Assembly: GCF_030272615.1 (NCBI RefSeq)
Contig: NC_081405.1
Span: forward strand, 468,770,008 to 468,834,007
Length of the DNA: 64,000 bases
Reading direction: 5' to 3'
Source: Cryptomeria japonica
Taxonomy: Eukaryota > Streptophyta > Pinopsida > Cupressales > Cupressaceae
The translations under genes were made by a program, and so were the position numbers. This document shows, piece after piece, positions 34,355-46,092 of the stretch; position 1 is the stretch's first letter; the number at the start of each line of letters is the position of its first letter. The notes under the pieces were generated by a model. The model did no database searches. It was not told the DNA's origin and was given only the letters and a program-made list of their open reading frames with translations.

Positions 34355-36160
34355 TTTCTGATTGATTATTCTGATGACTGACCCTAACTGTTTATCTGTC
34401 TATCTTAGAGTTTTTCATAGCCTAACTAGTTTTTGCAGAACGCTTGTCAAAGAATATGCTTGCTGCACAAAGATAATATGACTACTGATTCGTTGTCTTT
34501 GCAGGTTGTCTGAGGAGAATCGACTAAACATCATGTATTCTTTAAATTCATTTTTAGGAACCTAACTTGCTATCTGGTTAAAGAACAAATTTGTCTTTCA
34601 TGCTTTTAGAATATTCTGAGAGGTAGGAGAGTATGCTCATCTTTTTCTAGACAATCAAAAATCCAGACCCTTGAAGCTTTTTCTTTGTTTGAGATTTGTA
34701 CATCTTTAGTAGGCCTGCCCTCTCGAGGGGTTGAAAAAATCTTAAAGTCATTACAACTGGTGTGAGGGGAATGACCTAAGTAGGAATGGCTAGACGCAAA
34801 GTACTCCAACCCACTATAAAATAAATGTGATTTGATGAAAATCAAGTCAACGACAGTGCTCGGGAATAGCTCTCCTCCGTACCTTCGGGTATATTAAACC
34901 TTGGTTTTCAAGGCTAGGAGACCTCTTAATTGAGTTTTTACCTTGACGCACTGAACAGATCCCTGACTAAATCCAATCTAAAATTAGAAGCTACCCAGTT
35001 CACCTCCAAAAGGGAGATAATCTTTGTGCAAGAGAGATAGTAACTCTCCCAAGATACTTGTCATTTTGTGCCCCCATTAGCATTTGGAGTTGGATAATAC
35101 GGCATTGAGAATCCATTGCATGAGACTCAATGGCTGTATTCTGATTAGCTATTGGGTGTGTACCTAAGTCTACAAGAAAAGATTTTCTTTCCTCACCAAA
35201 TTCCTTAGGGTTTGCATGTTGTGATTGGAGTCACTATACATACTAGTTTTCTGTATTTTCATCCCTGAAACAAAAATTGAAATACCAAAAACTGGTGAAG
35301 ACCAGAAACAACTCAGTAAGTCAAAACTCTGTCCATGTCAGAAACTAGTCCATCCTAAGTCAAAACTCTGTCCATGTCGGAAACTAGTCCATCCTAAGTC
35401 GAAACTCTATCCGTGTCAGAAACTAGTCCATTTTAAGTTAGAAATCTGTCTGAGTCAGAAACTAGTTTATCGTGGTAAAAAATCAGTCCATCTCAGAATT
35501 AGTCATACTCAGTTATTACATTTAGCAATAAGAAAAACTCAAAATTTCTAGGCTCTGTCCTGTGAATAGTCGTACAAGTCTGATAATCCATCGTGCTGCA
35601 CCAGGTCCTATGTCGTACGGGTCTAGTAGTTTGTCGTCCTATACCATATCATCTGTCGTACGAGTCTGAGTCATCTATCATCCAACACTGTATCCTATCT
35701 CATACAAGATACAATTGCCTTCAGTCTTTTGTCATCCTACACATGCCCATTTGTCATACAGTACGAGGCAGAAACTCATACGAAACAGAACTATTGTCAT
35801 CCTGTATCTGCTAAATTGTCGTCCGGTCCAGAAAATCCTGTTGTACGAGTCTCTAGTTTTGTCAGAACAGAATAGTCAAACTTGCCTAAAAATAGCTTAC
35901 AACAAACATAATACTAGTTATCATTTTCTTGAGCATAAACAGATCAAGATAGTATACCTTTGCCATTTGCATTGCACAATTTGGTCGATCACCTTTCAAC
36001 TAGTTCAATAAACTACCTATCAAATTTTAGTCACTTAGATAACGTCTTATATAGGATAGATCGTTCCTAAAACCAGACTGAATCTTACACCATGCTTAAA
36101 ATCAACTTAGATAATGTCTTAGGTAGGATAGATCATTCTTGAAATCAGACTAAATCTCAG
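34355..36160 (+). other. Tat leader between LTR and gag: non-coding, repeat-rich
   Basis: Contains a 39-bp tandem repeat (about 35319-35486, 4 units with GAAACTAGTCCAT), a second TCGTACGA-like array (about 35568-35860, cores such as GTCGTACGAGTCTG), and a 73-bp direct duplication (about 36035-36090 and 36107-36160, GGATAGATCRTTC). No coding region is supported. Confidence 0.6.
35319..35486. repeat. 39-bp tandem repeat in the Tat leader
   Basis: Four imperfect units of AGTCAAAACTCTGTCCATGT plus CAGAAACTAGTCCATCCTA. The first two are almost identical and the later ones decay. Confidence 0.8.
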
Positions 36161-38188
36161 TTGTTTCTCCTAAACAATACTCTAAACAGAACAACTAGCT
36201 CTGAAATTGATCTTGACCTCTGCATCACAAACAACTTTAGGTCACACAAATCCATAAAGATTCCTATTCAAACTAGGATTTCTCATAAGAAAGAAGCCAA
36301 AGGCAAAGAACAACCCTTCAAATATCAAGATAATCCATTCTATGTGAAGGATCCACTCACAAACATGCCATCGTCATCAGGCAGACCAATTTTTGATCAA
36401 CCTGAATCTCCCACCATACATGAGACAGAATACAATGATGGAAAAAAAAATGACCGTAATATTCCCAAAAATCATAATGACTCCTCATCATCAAGTGAGA
36501 TTGACGAAGACACTGAACCTCCAGAAAAAGAAATCCTTGACTGTCAAAAAGACAAAGACTTTAGAAAAATGATGAAAACTATCATGATCTGAGAGAAGGA
36601 AGACTATTTATTAGAACTAGCAAAACAAGGTGCCAAACTTCCTATTGGATATTATGTTCAAACACTTGTTACTAAAAAGGAAGACTCACCTATACTCATG
36701 GTACACAAACAGTTACTAGCTTTGCAGATGGAGGTCACAAAATTGAAGATTAAGGACAAGTCCCCAAAACAATATTCTTTGGAAACAATATGTCCCTTTC
36801 TATTTGACAAGAATCTACACATGCCTCCATTTACTCCATGAGTGGAAATCCCAAAATTTGACAAATATGATGGTACCTCAGATCCTCAAGATCATGTTAG
36901 GGAATTTAGTGCTACTTGTATGGAATTCATGCATGATCAAACGTACCTCATGTGTCTCTTCCCAAGGAGTTTAGGGGGTCAAGCAATGGAATGGTTCTCA
37001 AGTCTACCCAAAGGAATAAAAACATTAGAAGAAATAATCCAACTATTTTTACAACAATACTCATACAACATTCGACATCCTGTAACTATGATCGATCTTT
37101 GTAATACTCAACAGAAAATAGTGGAACCTCTTCTTACTTTTCTCCAATGCTAGAGAAAGATGTTCTCTAGGTACCCACGACCTATTCTAGACTCTGAGAA
37201 AATGGATATATTTGTCAATAACTTGGTCCCCGAACTGAAATATAGTGTACAAATGCAAGTACACCCATCATTTAACAAAATGGTAGATAATACCATTCGA
37301 TTGGAAGATGTGCTCATAAAGAAGGGAGATATCACACCTTGGAAAGAAACACAAACAAGATCTAGCTCTAAAGAGAAGAACAAGTATTGGAAATTTTCCA
37401 AAGACAACAACAAGAATGTTGTTAATGATGGATTAGTAGACACTATCAAAACCAACTCAAAATCCACAATATTCAACTTGGCTAGTGGTACACAAGCACT
37501 TAAAGTTGCTGAGATTGCAGCAGAGAATCTGCCAAATAAAACAAAGGAATGGTTCAAAGAAAAGCCTTGGCTTTCCAAACCTAAGTGTGATTTCACTCCT
37601 CTTGAAGAATCATATGAATCCTCTTTCAAAAATCTATTGGCAAACAACTTGATAACACTACCAGATAACTCTAGACCATATGATCCAAATGTCAAACCAA
37701 GATGGTGGAGAGAAAATGAATACTGTGACTTCCATTGGAATAAGGGTCATAACATAAACAATTGCATGAAGTTAAAACATGAGATTCAAGATCTCATAGA
37801 CGTTGGTAAATTTGTTGTTGGGAATCATCCAACCAATGCTAATCATAAAGCATTTAAAGACCCTTTGCCTGCTTATGAACAAGGTGATTCCTCAAAGACC
37901 AAAGGAGGTACCAAGGTAAATTATACTTATGCCAGCCAGGACAACGTTATCAACATGATTGAGCCTTCACACCTAGAATATTGCAATGTGATTATAGTTC
38001 AAGATAAACCAAATGAATCACGATATGCAAGAGCTCTGACCTGGTCTCAAAAGAAAGTTACCCTCCAAGGAGCTAGTTCTTCCAACCCAGCTCAAGAAAC
38101 ATCAAATCCAACAACCTTGCCAAACAAACAAAAGGAATCAACCTTGGACAAATTTAAAAGGTTAACCTCATCATCATCCTTTGGATAG
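36161..38188 (+). pseudogene. Tat gag (capsid) with CCHC-like end
   Basis: The N-terminal low-complexity part (36161-36592) is followed by the Retrotrans_gag-type core in 36842-37153: PKFDKYDGTSDPQDHVREF, FPRSLGGQAMEWFSSLP and FLQQYSYNIRHPVTMIDL. A TAG at about 37151-37153 replaces a likely Trp, and the frame resumes with MFSRYPRPI to 38188. A zinc-finger-like CDFHWNKGHNINNCMKLKHE lies at about 37727-37780, the usual marker at the gag end in this lineage. Gag forms the virus-like particle that packages element RNA. Confidence 0.85.
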
Positions 38189-38335
38189 AACGTGGTTGAA
38201 TAGTTAAAAAGGACAAATGCTCAAATTTCAATTTTTGAATTGCCACAACTCTCATCTTCTTACAAGGAAATCCTAGACAAAGCATTGCTCACTACCAACA
38301 CTCCAAAAGATTTAGACATTGATCGGTTCTAGTCT

Positions 38336-38960
38336 ATGGTGGGTCATTTGACTTCACCTCACTACTTGACCTTCTCTGAAGAAGATGACAATTCATTAAA
38401 TCATCCACATAACCAGCCATTGCATATTGAAGCCATGATCCACAAACACAGAGTCAAATGTGTTTTGATAGATGGAGGCGCAGGGTTGAATATCTGTACT
38501 TATCATTTGCTTACACAACTAGGATTCTCTAAAAATGTCATTGATCTAGGCAAGAAAATAACAATTAAAGTCTATGATGAGGAAAAGAGGACCTCCAAAG
38601 GTCTGGTATCATTACCAATCAGAGTGGGACCGGTAGAGAGATAAGTCCTTTTTCAAGTTCTTGATCTTCCATTGCCATACAATATATTACTGGGTAGGCC
38701 ATGGATTCATGAAATGAAGGCAGTACTGTCAACATATCACCAATGCTTAAAGTTTCCTTATAACGGAGCTGAAGTTAGTATTCCTACTGATTCAAATGTC
38801 ATCTGTAATGCATTGACAAAAGGTGCAGATACTTTTGTGCCTCATAATATGGCAGCCTCTCCAAATGAAGATCAAGAAACATTGATGAAAGACTTAGAAA
38901 AGAGATTGAAGATTATAGATACCGACATGGATGGCTACAAGATAGAACCAATACTATCAT
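38336..38960 (+). pseudogene. Tat aspartic protease
   Basis: VKCVLIDGGAGLNICTYHLL (about 38454-38515) holds the catalytic Asp in D-G-G-A form, followed by the RVGPVER-stop break at 38644 and LPYNILLGRPWIHEMKAVLS (about 38670-38730), the second protease motif. The protease cleaves the polyprotein. One in-frame stop at 38642-38644 separates the two motifs. Confidence 0.8.
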
Positions 38961-39076
38961 TAGTTTCTCTCCCTTCATCACCAAAACAGTTGGGCAAGCC
39001 ATCAAAGGCTATGAGAACACAAACTTTGGCTCCGAATACCATATATGATGGTCTCTTTGTATAGTCTTGTACCTCC

Positions 39077-39268
39077 TTGGAAGATGAAATAGAAGAGGAT
39101 GTTGTGCTTAACTGGCTCTTTAAGGAAGATAGTCCAAGTGAGGAGGTACGACATTGTGAGATTTCCTCAAACCAATATGGTCATGGTTACAAAATGATTC
39201 AGCACATGGGGTACTTAGGTACTGGTCCTTTGGGCAAACAAAAAGAAGGTATTACTGAACCAATTTAG
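39077..39268 (+). pseudogene. G-patch domain in the Tat polyprotein
   Basis: GYKMIQHMGYLGTGPLGKQ followed by KEGITEPI (about 39180-39267) fits the G-patch pattern of spaced glycines ending in a GLG-like step (here GPLG) and a G-I-x-x-P-I end. G-patch domains are RNA-protein binding modules and are known between protease and RT in some plant gypsy elements and in some retroviruses. It sits in the expected place here, downstream of the protease. Confidence 0.7.
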
Positions 39269-40750
39269 CTACAAACCAAATCCACACATGATAAGGCTAG
39301 ACTAGGATACAATCCAAAAAGGACATCAGACCAAAAACATGTTTCTAACTCTAAGTGCTTGAAAAAGATATCGTCTTTAAGATTACATGAAGAAGACACT
39401 AAAAAACAAAAGTAGAGTGTAGAAAAGAGAAAAAGGAATCAATAGTCAAGAAAGAAGAAATAGTCAGTGCCCAGGCTTTGATGGTATCAGCTACGATAAT
39501 ACAAGAAGTTAAGGTTCCTGAGGATATAAGAGATGAAGTCGTAAGAATCAGAGAATTGTTTGCACCATTAAAAGTTCCAGTCACATATACTGGCAGGCAA
39601 CAAGTAGATGATTTAGAGACTAATTCAAATGAGTATGAATGGGGTCCTCACTATCTTTTAGACACATCCACTATAGAAACTCTAGAAGAATCTAGTGGTG
39701 TCATAGATGATACTCAAGAGATGATGCGCATAAAACTAGAGAAGAAAATACAAGAAATTAGACAAAAGAGGCAAGAAAATTATAAACAAGGATTGAAAGA
39801 AGGAAGAATACCAGAAAGCTTCTCATCTATGTGCCCTTATCCTAAAACAGAACAAATTAGTTATAGCACTACATAGGAAGAGTTGGAAGCTATAGAACAA
39901 GAACCAGTCATCAGTCCAGAAGAAGCTGAATGGAGTAGACGACAACAAATCACAGAAACAAGATCATGTCAATAGGTGTGTCAGATACAAATGACAAATG
40001 AACCACAACATGAAAAGACCTGTAGCATTAAAGATGTTAGTATTGATACCATACATATGCTTACTAAATCACTTGAAAGAGACTTGGAAACTTCATCCAA
40101 TGACTCTGATGACTCTGATGACAGTCTTGTTCATGATGATATCCACTCAGCCTCAAATTTTGAATCATATGATATAAACAATGAAAAGTTGCCTACTAGT
40201 CTAATTGTTGTTAAACCACGATATGACGTCCAGTCTAGCATAGTAAATGATGTTACAAGTATGTCTATTAGATTAGATTGATTAAATATTAATGTGAACT
40301 TTAATAATCATGATCTGACTTTTCCTAGTCTCAAGAAACTTATGCAAGGTATCATTCTGGAACTCGACTTTTCGATCCGTAGCTATGATAACATTACCGT
40401 GAATGCTCTTGAACCTATCCAAAATTTGTCCTTAGTACATCCCAAATTGATTGACTATACTTTAAAGAATTAACCCATGGATACACCTACTTTTACCAAT
40501 GACTATACATTATCCTATTATCTCAATGCAGTCGAACCTATAAAATCTTCCACTAGTGAACAAAGTGAAAATATGACTGAAGTGGATATCAAGTATCTAG
40601 TCGCAAAAACAAGAAAAATAAAAGATCTAATGGCGAAAACCATTTTGTGGTGGTGTTAGAATCAAAAAAAGAGAAAATTAAGGATGTACCTAAAGGTGAA
40701 AACCTCTTTGAGGTGCCTAAAGGTGAGATACTTGGTATACTGCCCAGTCA
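39269..40750 (+). pseudogene. Tat linker region between G-patch and RT
   Basis: Degraded coding sequence with EVVRIRELFAPLKVP and a charged helix (KLEKKIQEIRQKRQENYKQG, 39724-39800), an acidic Ser/Asp stretch (SSNDSDDSDDSL, about 40095-40130) and many stops. It carries no catalytic motif. Similar charged spacers precede RT in Tat-type polyproteins. Confidence 0.5.
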
Positions 40751-41800
40751 TTTTTAGGAGCGGTCTTCCATATTGATTGAGCCAACTCAGCTAGTGAATA
40801 TCAGGAATCAAGAGATACCACAAATCATTCACATAGCTCAATCACTATCAACAGAAGAATTGAAGGAGTTCACTTAGCTATTCTTAGAAAAGAAAATAAA
40901 CTTTGCATGGATGTACTCTGATATGTCAGGCTTGGATCCTGATCTCATTATGCACCATCTCTCAATCACACTAGGAGTAAAACCAGTTAAACAAAAACTC
41001 CGTAAGATGCACCCACATGTAGCATTATTGATCAAAGCCGAACTAGAGAAACTGCTCAAAGTTGGATTTATTAGAGCAATAGATTATATTAAATGGATTT
41101 CCAACATAGTGCATGTATCGAAGGCAGATAAATCTATCAGAGTTTGTACAGATTTTAGAGATCTCAACAAAGCATGTCTGAAAGACGACTTTCCATTGCC
41201 AAATATTAATATGATAGTTGACATGACAGCTGGGTATGAGATGTACTCACTAATGAATGGATTTTCTAGCTACAATCAGATTAAAATTGCTCCTGGAGAT
41301 CAAGAAAACACAACTTTCACCTATGCATGGGGAACCTTTTACTGGAACATTATGCCATTTGGGTTAAAAAATGCAGGGGCGACCTATTAGAGAGTAGTTA
41401 CAACTATCTTTCATGACATGATGCATAAGAATATGGAAGATTATGTTGATGAAACCTTAGTGAAGACTATGAAAAGATCAACGCATATTCAAGAATTGGG
41501 TCCTATACTTGACAGAATGGAAAAATTCAAGCTCCGATTAAATCCAAAGAAGTGTGCATTCAGAGTGACATCTGGTAAACTACATAGCTACATCATTTCA
41601 AATAAGGGAATCAAGGTTGATCCTAAGAAGGTCCAAGCTATAATGGAAATGCCACCTCCAAAGAACATTAGTCAAATGAGAAGTCTATAGGGATGTCTCC
41701 AATCCATTAGAAGATTCATTTCTCAGCTAGCAGACAAGGCTCAACCTTTTACAAAAGTATTGAGAAAATGAATAATATACAACTGGGATAAACAGTGTGA
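40750..41800 (+). pseudogene. Tat reverse transcriptase (catalytic motif altered)
   Basis: Conserved blocks are in order: MYSDMSGLDPDLIMHHL, VKQKLRKMHP, SIRVCTDFRDLNKAC, DDFPLPNINMIVD, MNGFSSYNQIKIAPGDQENT and WNIMPFGLKNAGATY (40911-41390), then a TAG where Gln is expected. The active-site motif at 41442-41453 reads YVDE instead of YVDD, so one metal-binding Asp is lost. The thumb/connection follows (LRLNPKKCAFRVTSGK, KVQAIMEMPPPKN) to about 41690, then another stop. Confidence 0.85.
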
Positions 41801-41816
41801 ACAACATCTTCAGTAG

Positions 41817-42230
41817 ATGAAAGAGTACCTATCTAATTCACTAATATTGATGCCACCTATTCAGGGTAAACCACTCATCTTATATATATCAGCAACTGAT
41901 TCATCACTGGGGGCACTTTTAGTGCAACAAGATGACAACAAAAAAGAAAGAGCTATTTATTACATCAACAGGACATTGGTGTCTTATGAAATGAACTACA
42001 GTATAATAGAAAAAGCATGCTTGGCATTAGTCTTTGCATCAAAGAAACTGAGGCACTATATGCTAGCACACTTAGTCAAGTTGGTGGCCAAAATCGATCC
42101 ACTCAAGTATCTTCTTAATAAAGCAACACTCACCAAAAGATTGGAGAAATGGGTTATGATCCTTATAGAGTTTGAAATTGAATATGTGGAATACAGAGCC
42201 ATAAAAGGATAGATAATTGCTGATCAACTT
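41817..42230 (+). pseudogene. Tat RNase H (first, gypsy-type)
   Basis: PLILYISATDSSLGALLVQQD gives the first catalytic Asp, and YSIIEKACLALVFASKKLRHY the Glu. HLVKLVAKIDPLKYLLNKATL and RLEKWVMILIEFEIEYVEYR complete the standard gypsy RNase H. One 131-codon frame remains intact. Confidence 0.85.
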
Positions 42231-42309
42231 ACTGAAGCTCCACTTGAGGATACTCAACCACTACACATCAAGTTCCTAGATGAATCAATAATGCATATTA
42301 TTCAATAAC

Positions 42310-42790
42310 CCTGGAAGATGTTCTTCGATGGTTCCTTTACTCAAAATGGTTCAAGTACTAGCATATTATTTATTACTCCTCAGAAGTATTCAATCCCAAA
42401 GTCTTAAAAGATTCTCTTTCCCTGCACAAACAATATTGTAGAATATGAAGCTTTGGTGAATGGAAGGTTGCTAAATTACATATCTATGGAGATTCTCAGT
42501 TGGTTATCAATCAGATCAATGATACATATCAGACTCGAGATGAGAAATTGATTCCTTACATGAGGATGGTGGATGATCTCAAGAAGTACTTTTCTTTTGT
42601 ATCATGCCAACAGATTCCTAGATCAGCGAATAGAGAAGCAGATGCTATGGCCACCTTGGCATCTATACCTGAGTTACAAGAGTCAAATTTTTGCTTTGAT
42701 TTCCTGATGGAAGAGTTATATTACCTTTCTTATGATTCTCCTAAGACCCAAATAGTCTATTCTATTATTGGACATGACTCATCCTGATAC
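42310..42790 (+). pseudogene. Tat second RNase H (archaeal-type)
   Basis: FFDGSFTQNGSS (about 42320-42355), then IVEYEALVNG, then GDSQLVINQINDTYQ and RSANREADAMATLAS (to about 42665) reproduce the Asp, Glu, Asp, Asp order of an RNase H after the gypsy RNase H. A second RNase H at this position is the published hallmark of the Tat lineage. Stops and a frameshift occur near 42405-42460. Confidence 0.85.
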
Positions 42791-42899
42791 AACCACATCT
42801 ATTCCTATCTATGTGATCAAATTATCCCTAAAAACCTTACTCATAATGAGAAAAGAAACCTAACTCACAATGCTTCGTGGTATGTTATCATAGCTAATG

Positions 42900-44040
42900 A
42901 TTTATTTAGAAGAGGTTTGGATGGTACATTGCTTAGATGTCTAGAAACTAAAGAATCTAATCGTGTATTATCGAAAGTCCATGAAGGTATTTGTGGATCT
43001 CATTCAAATGGTTTTACTTTAGCTCAGAAACTATTATGGGCTAGCTACTACTAGCCAAATATGAAAAAAGATGCCATAAAATTTTCTAAGACTTGTGAGA
43101 AATGTCAGCTTCATAGAAATCTCATACATGCCCCAGCAAGGGACCTGATACCATTTATAACACACTGGCCTTTTCAACAATGGGCCTTTGATCTCATTGG
43201 TCAGATATATTTGGCTTCATCCAATGGACATAAATTCATTATAACTGCCACTGAGTATTTCACCAAGTGGGTAGAGGCAGTTCTTCTTATCAAAGCAACT
43301 GGTAAACAAGTCGCCTTATTCATCCTAAACTATATAATTTGCAGATATGGGATACCTTCGTCCATCATGACTAATAATGGAGGACAATTCAAGAATAAAG
43401 ATTTGGATGAGCTTTGTGAGAAATTTAAAATAAAGCAACACTAGTCATCAATATATTACCCTCAAGATAATGGACAAGCTGAGGTGTCTAACAAAAACCT
43501 ACTGACTATCTTGCACATAATAGTGAACAAGTCTGGGAAGGATTGGCATCTGCAGTTCAATCCTGCACTATGGGCTTATAGAACTAGTATCAGAACACCT
43601 ATTGGGGCTACACCTTTCTCTTTGGTGTATGGGTTTGAAGCAGTATTACCTATTGAAGTAGAAATACCATCTCTAAGAGTTTCGTTGCAAGGTCTTGTTA
43701 CTGATGAAGATCATAGAATATCTAGATTGCAAGAACTCAAATTGCTGGATGAGCATCGACAAGTGGTGTTTGATCATCTCAGAGTCTATCAGAAGAGAAT
43801 GTCTAAAGGATATAACAAGAAGGTTCAACAAAGAGAATTTCAAGTTGGTGACCTAGTTTTGAGAGAAAATCCAAAGAATGAACAATTTTGCGACAATAAA
43901 GGGAAGTTTGAACCCAACTAGTTGGGTCCCTACATTATTACTGTAGTATACGGCTCTGGTGCCTATCAACTCTCAAACTTAGAAGGAGAATAGATCCGTG
44001 AACCAATTAACACCATCCACTTAAAGAAATTCTTCACTTA
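42900..44040 (+). pseudogene. Tat integrase (one catalytic Asp altered)
   Basis: An H-H-C-C zinc-binding start (VHEGICGSHSNGF, CEKCQLHRN) at about 42975-43110 is followed by the core: QWAFDLIG (first Asp), then IMTNNGGQF, where 43373-43375 encodes Asn in place of the usual catalytic Asp, then GQAEVSNKNLL (Glu). GATPFSLVYGFEAVLPIEVE and FQVGDLVL follow; the C-terminal part ends near 44040 without a chromodomain, as expected for Tat. Stops at 43442-43444 and 43918-43920. Confidence 0.85.
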
Positions 44041-44159
44041 GCACTCTCTGCTCCAACAAACATGTACAGCTGAAAAAAGTCATGAAAAAAATTCCTAAAA
44101 ATCAGAAAAAGTCCTGAAGAAATCACAAAAAAAAAAGAAAAAAGAAATATATAAAGAGA

Positions 44160-44260
44160 GAAATTGCCTTGGTGAAAACCTGGTAAATAGGCACCTTGGT
44201 AAAAAAAAAATGAATCTCTACCAAGCAGGTGAAAACCTAGCAAACAGGCACCTCTTGTAC
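44160..44260 (+). repeat. Direct repeat downstream of integrase
   Basis: GGTGAAAACCTRGYAAAYAG followed by GCACCT occurs at about 44170-44197 and again at 44229-44255, separated by an A-rich stretch. Confidence 0.6.
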
Positions 44261-45590
44261 TCAAGCGCTCCATCTATCAACACAATGTTGGCATTTCCCG
44301 CTTTCATGCATCTTTTGCTTTCGCTTGTACATATTTTCAATCACTTTTGTGACATCCTAGTTCATTGGAACCCTCATGACCTTAAAATGATCAACATTCT
44401 AGTCTTAGGTTACTCGATAGAGCATATTACATATCCTAAGCAGTGTCAACCAAGTCATTCTTCCGTCAGTGAAACTTGGTCGTCCACTCCGAGTCAGTCA
44501 CCTGTCTCCTAACTACCAAAGATTTTATCACTGAGTTCACAAGACTAAATAACATAACGGAAAACAATCACTAAACAGTTTGAGCTATGAATGAAAATTT
44601 TCTTTGTATGCTGTCTTTTATATTGATTTTTGATTATTGTCCCTCTAAGTAACTCGAGGAAGTCTATTATGACTAAGAGGAGCAAGGATTGGGGGCATAA
44701 TATTTTCTTTGTTTTCTGCTTGTAGGAATGATCCTGATGATCTGGAAACATATAAATTAGTTGGGTGTCTGTGATAAGAGCCTTCACATCAAGGTGAAAT
44801 CGCCTCACATACCTCGACTCTGCTTATTTGTATGCTACAGGGAGGTCCATATCATTTCTTTGTTTTTTTTGAGGGGATTTCTTTATGATGTAATTCAGGT
44901 CCCTGCAAAATTTGTCCAAGGATATGAACAAAAAAAGGGTCATTGCGGACAAGATAATTAATATTGCACATTGAAAAAGAAAAGAACTCTAACCTGCCTA
45001 TTGTGTTCGTTATGCTTTGTGATGAATCTTAAGTATTTTAAATCCAGTGACTAGGTTTAGGTTGCATTTCACATATCATTTTGCATTTCATTCTGCATTT
45101 TTGTGAATTTAGAGTGATTTCGGTATGATATTAATTTCTTTATTTTCTCAAGAAGAGTTGAAAGCATCATCATTTCTTATGCTAAGTGGTCTATTTATCA
45201 TTATTTCTTTGATCAAGTACTTGTGTTTTGAGATGTTTAGCTGCATACATAACATTTCATATAGCTTCATACATTTCATTATTACTCATTTGCATTATCA
45301 TTTATTTGCATATAAAAGAAACAAAAATATACATTCATAATCATTTGCATTACATACATTCATATGGAAAAGAAATGCATACATATAGAATAAAGCATAT
45401 AAGAGACATCTCATAAGCGAATCAACACAAGTACGATAAAGTTGAATCAGATCTTGTATATATATATTATCAAGTATAAGAGTACAAAATGATGTCCAAT
45501 GACATATACAAACTCCCATCGGAGCAAGAATCGTATAGGCTACAAAAAATGGGTGTGTCTACAAAAAAAAATATATCCGAGCTACAAAAA
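44261..45590. other. Non-coding Tat sequence between pol and the antisense gene
   Basis: AT-rich, with runs of CATTTGCATT and CATACATTCATA near 45060-45380. No supported gene on either strand. Confidence 0.4.
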
Positions 45591-46092
45591 AATGAATCAT
45601 CTAGTTGGCACCCTCTCCCTCATCGCATAGTGGAGGAGGAGGAGCCTGATGTCTAGGATCCTATCGAGGTGCTCATGCTCCCTCTGAACTAGCCATATAC
45701 TGTGAATAGGGTTGCACCTACTTTGCAATAGGAACTGCGACACTATATGCTGCCACATAATATGTTGCCCTACTGCTATGGAGAAGAACCTCCCATCGTA
45801 GAGACTCTATCTCTGCTCTCAACTTTGCTCTCAATGCTATGATCTGGCAATCACGCTCGGCCCTCACCTCGACTGACTGTCGGTCTCACTCCACCAGCTA
45901 AGTATAAGCCACTGTCAACTGTGACTGCAGCTCCGCAAGACATGCTCTCATCAGTCGTCTCGTGTCAGCCCCCTACTCTCTCGTAGGCTCTCTGCCACCA
46001 TCTCCATCTGTGGCTCCACTTTGCTCATCTCGTTGCTGCCAGACCTACCTCGGAGCTGCTCGCTCCTCCTCTCCACCACCCAACCTCATGCC
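45590..46092 (-). pseudogene. Antisense Tat gene, C-terminal part (coiled coil)
   Basis: GC-richer than its surroundings. Minus-strand reading continues the gene of 53776-55130 across Copia-3: RRLMRACLAELQSQLTVAYT, then ERDCQIIALRAKLRAEIESL and RWEVLLHSSRATYYVAAYSV, a strongly heptad-like region ending in a Pro-rich APPPP tail near 45620. Scattered stops. Function unknown; a coiled coil after a plant mobile domain suggests multimerisation (inference). Confidence 0.6.

Noticed and set aside
37150..37695. Minus-strand open frame of 181 codons within Tat gag
   Set aside because: Antisense shadow of the real gag frame; no protein-family features, unlike the antisense gene at 53776-55130.
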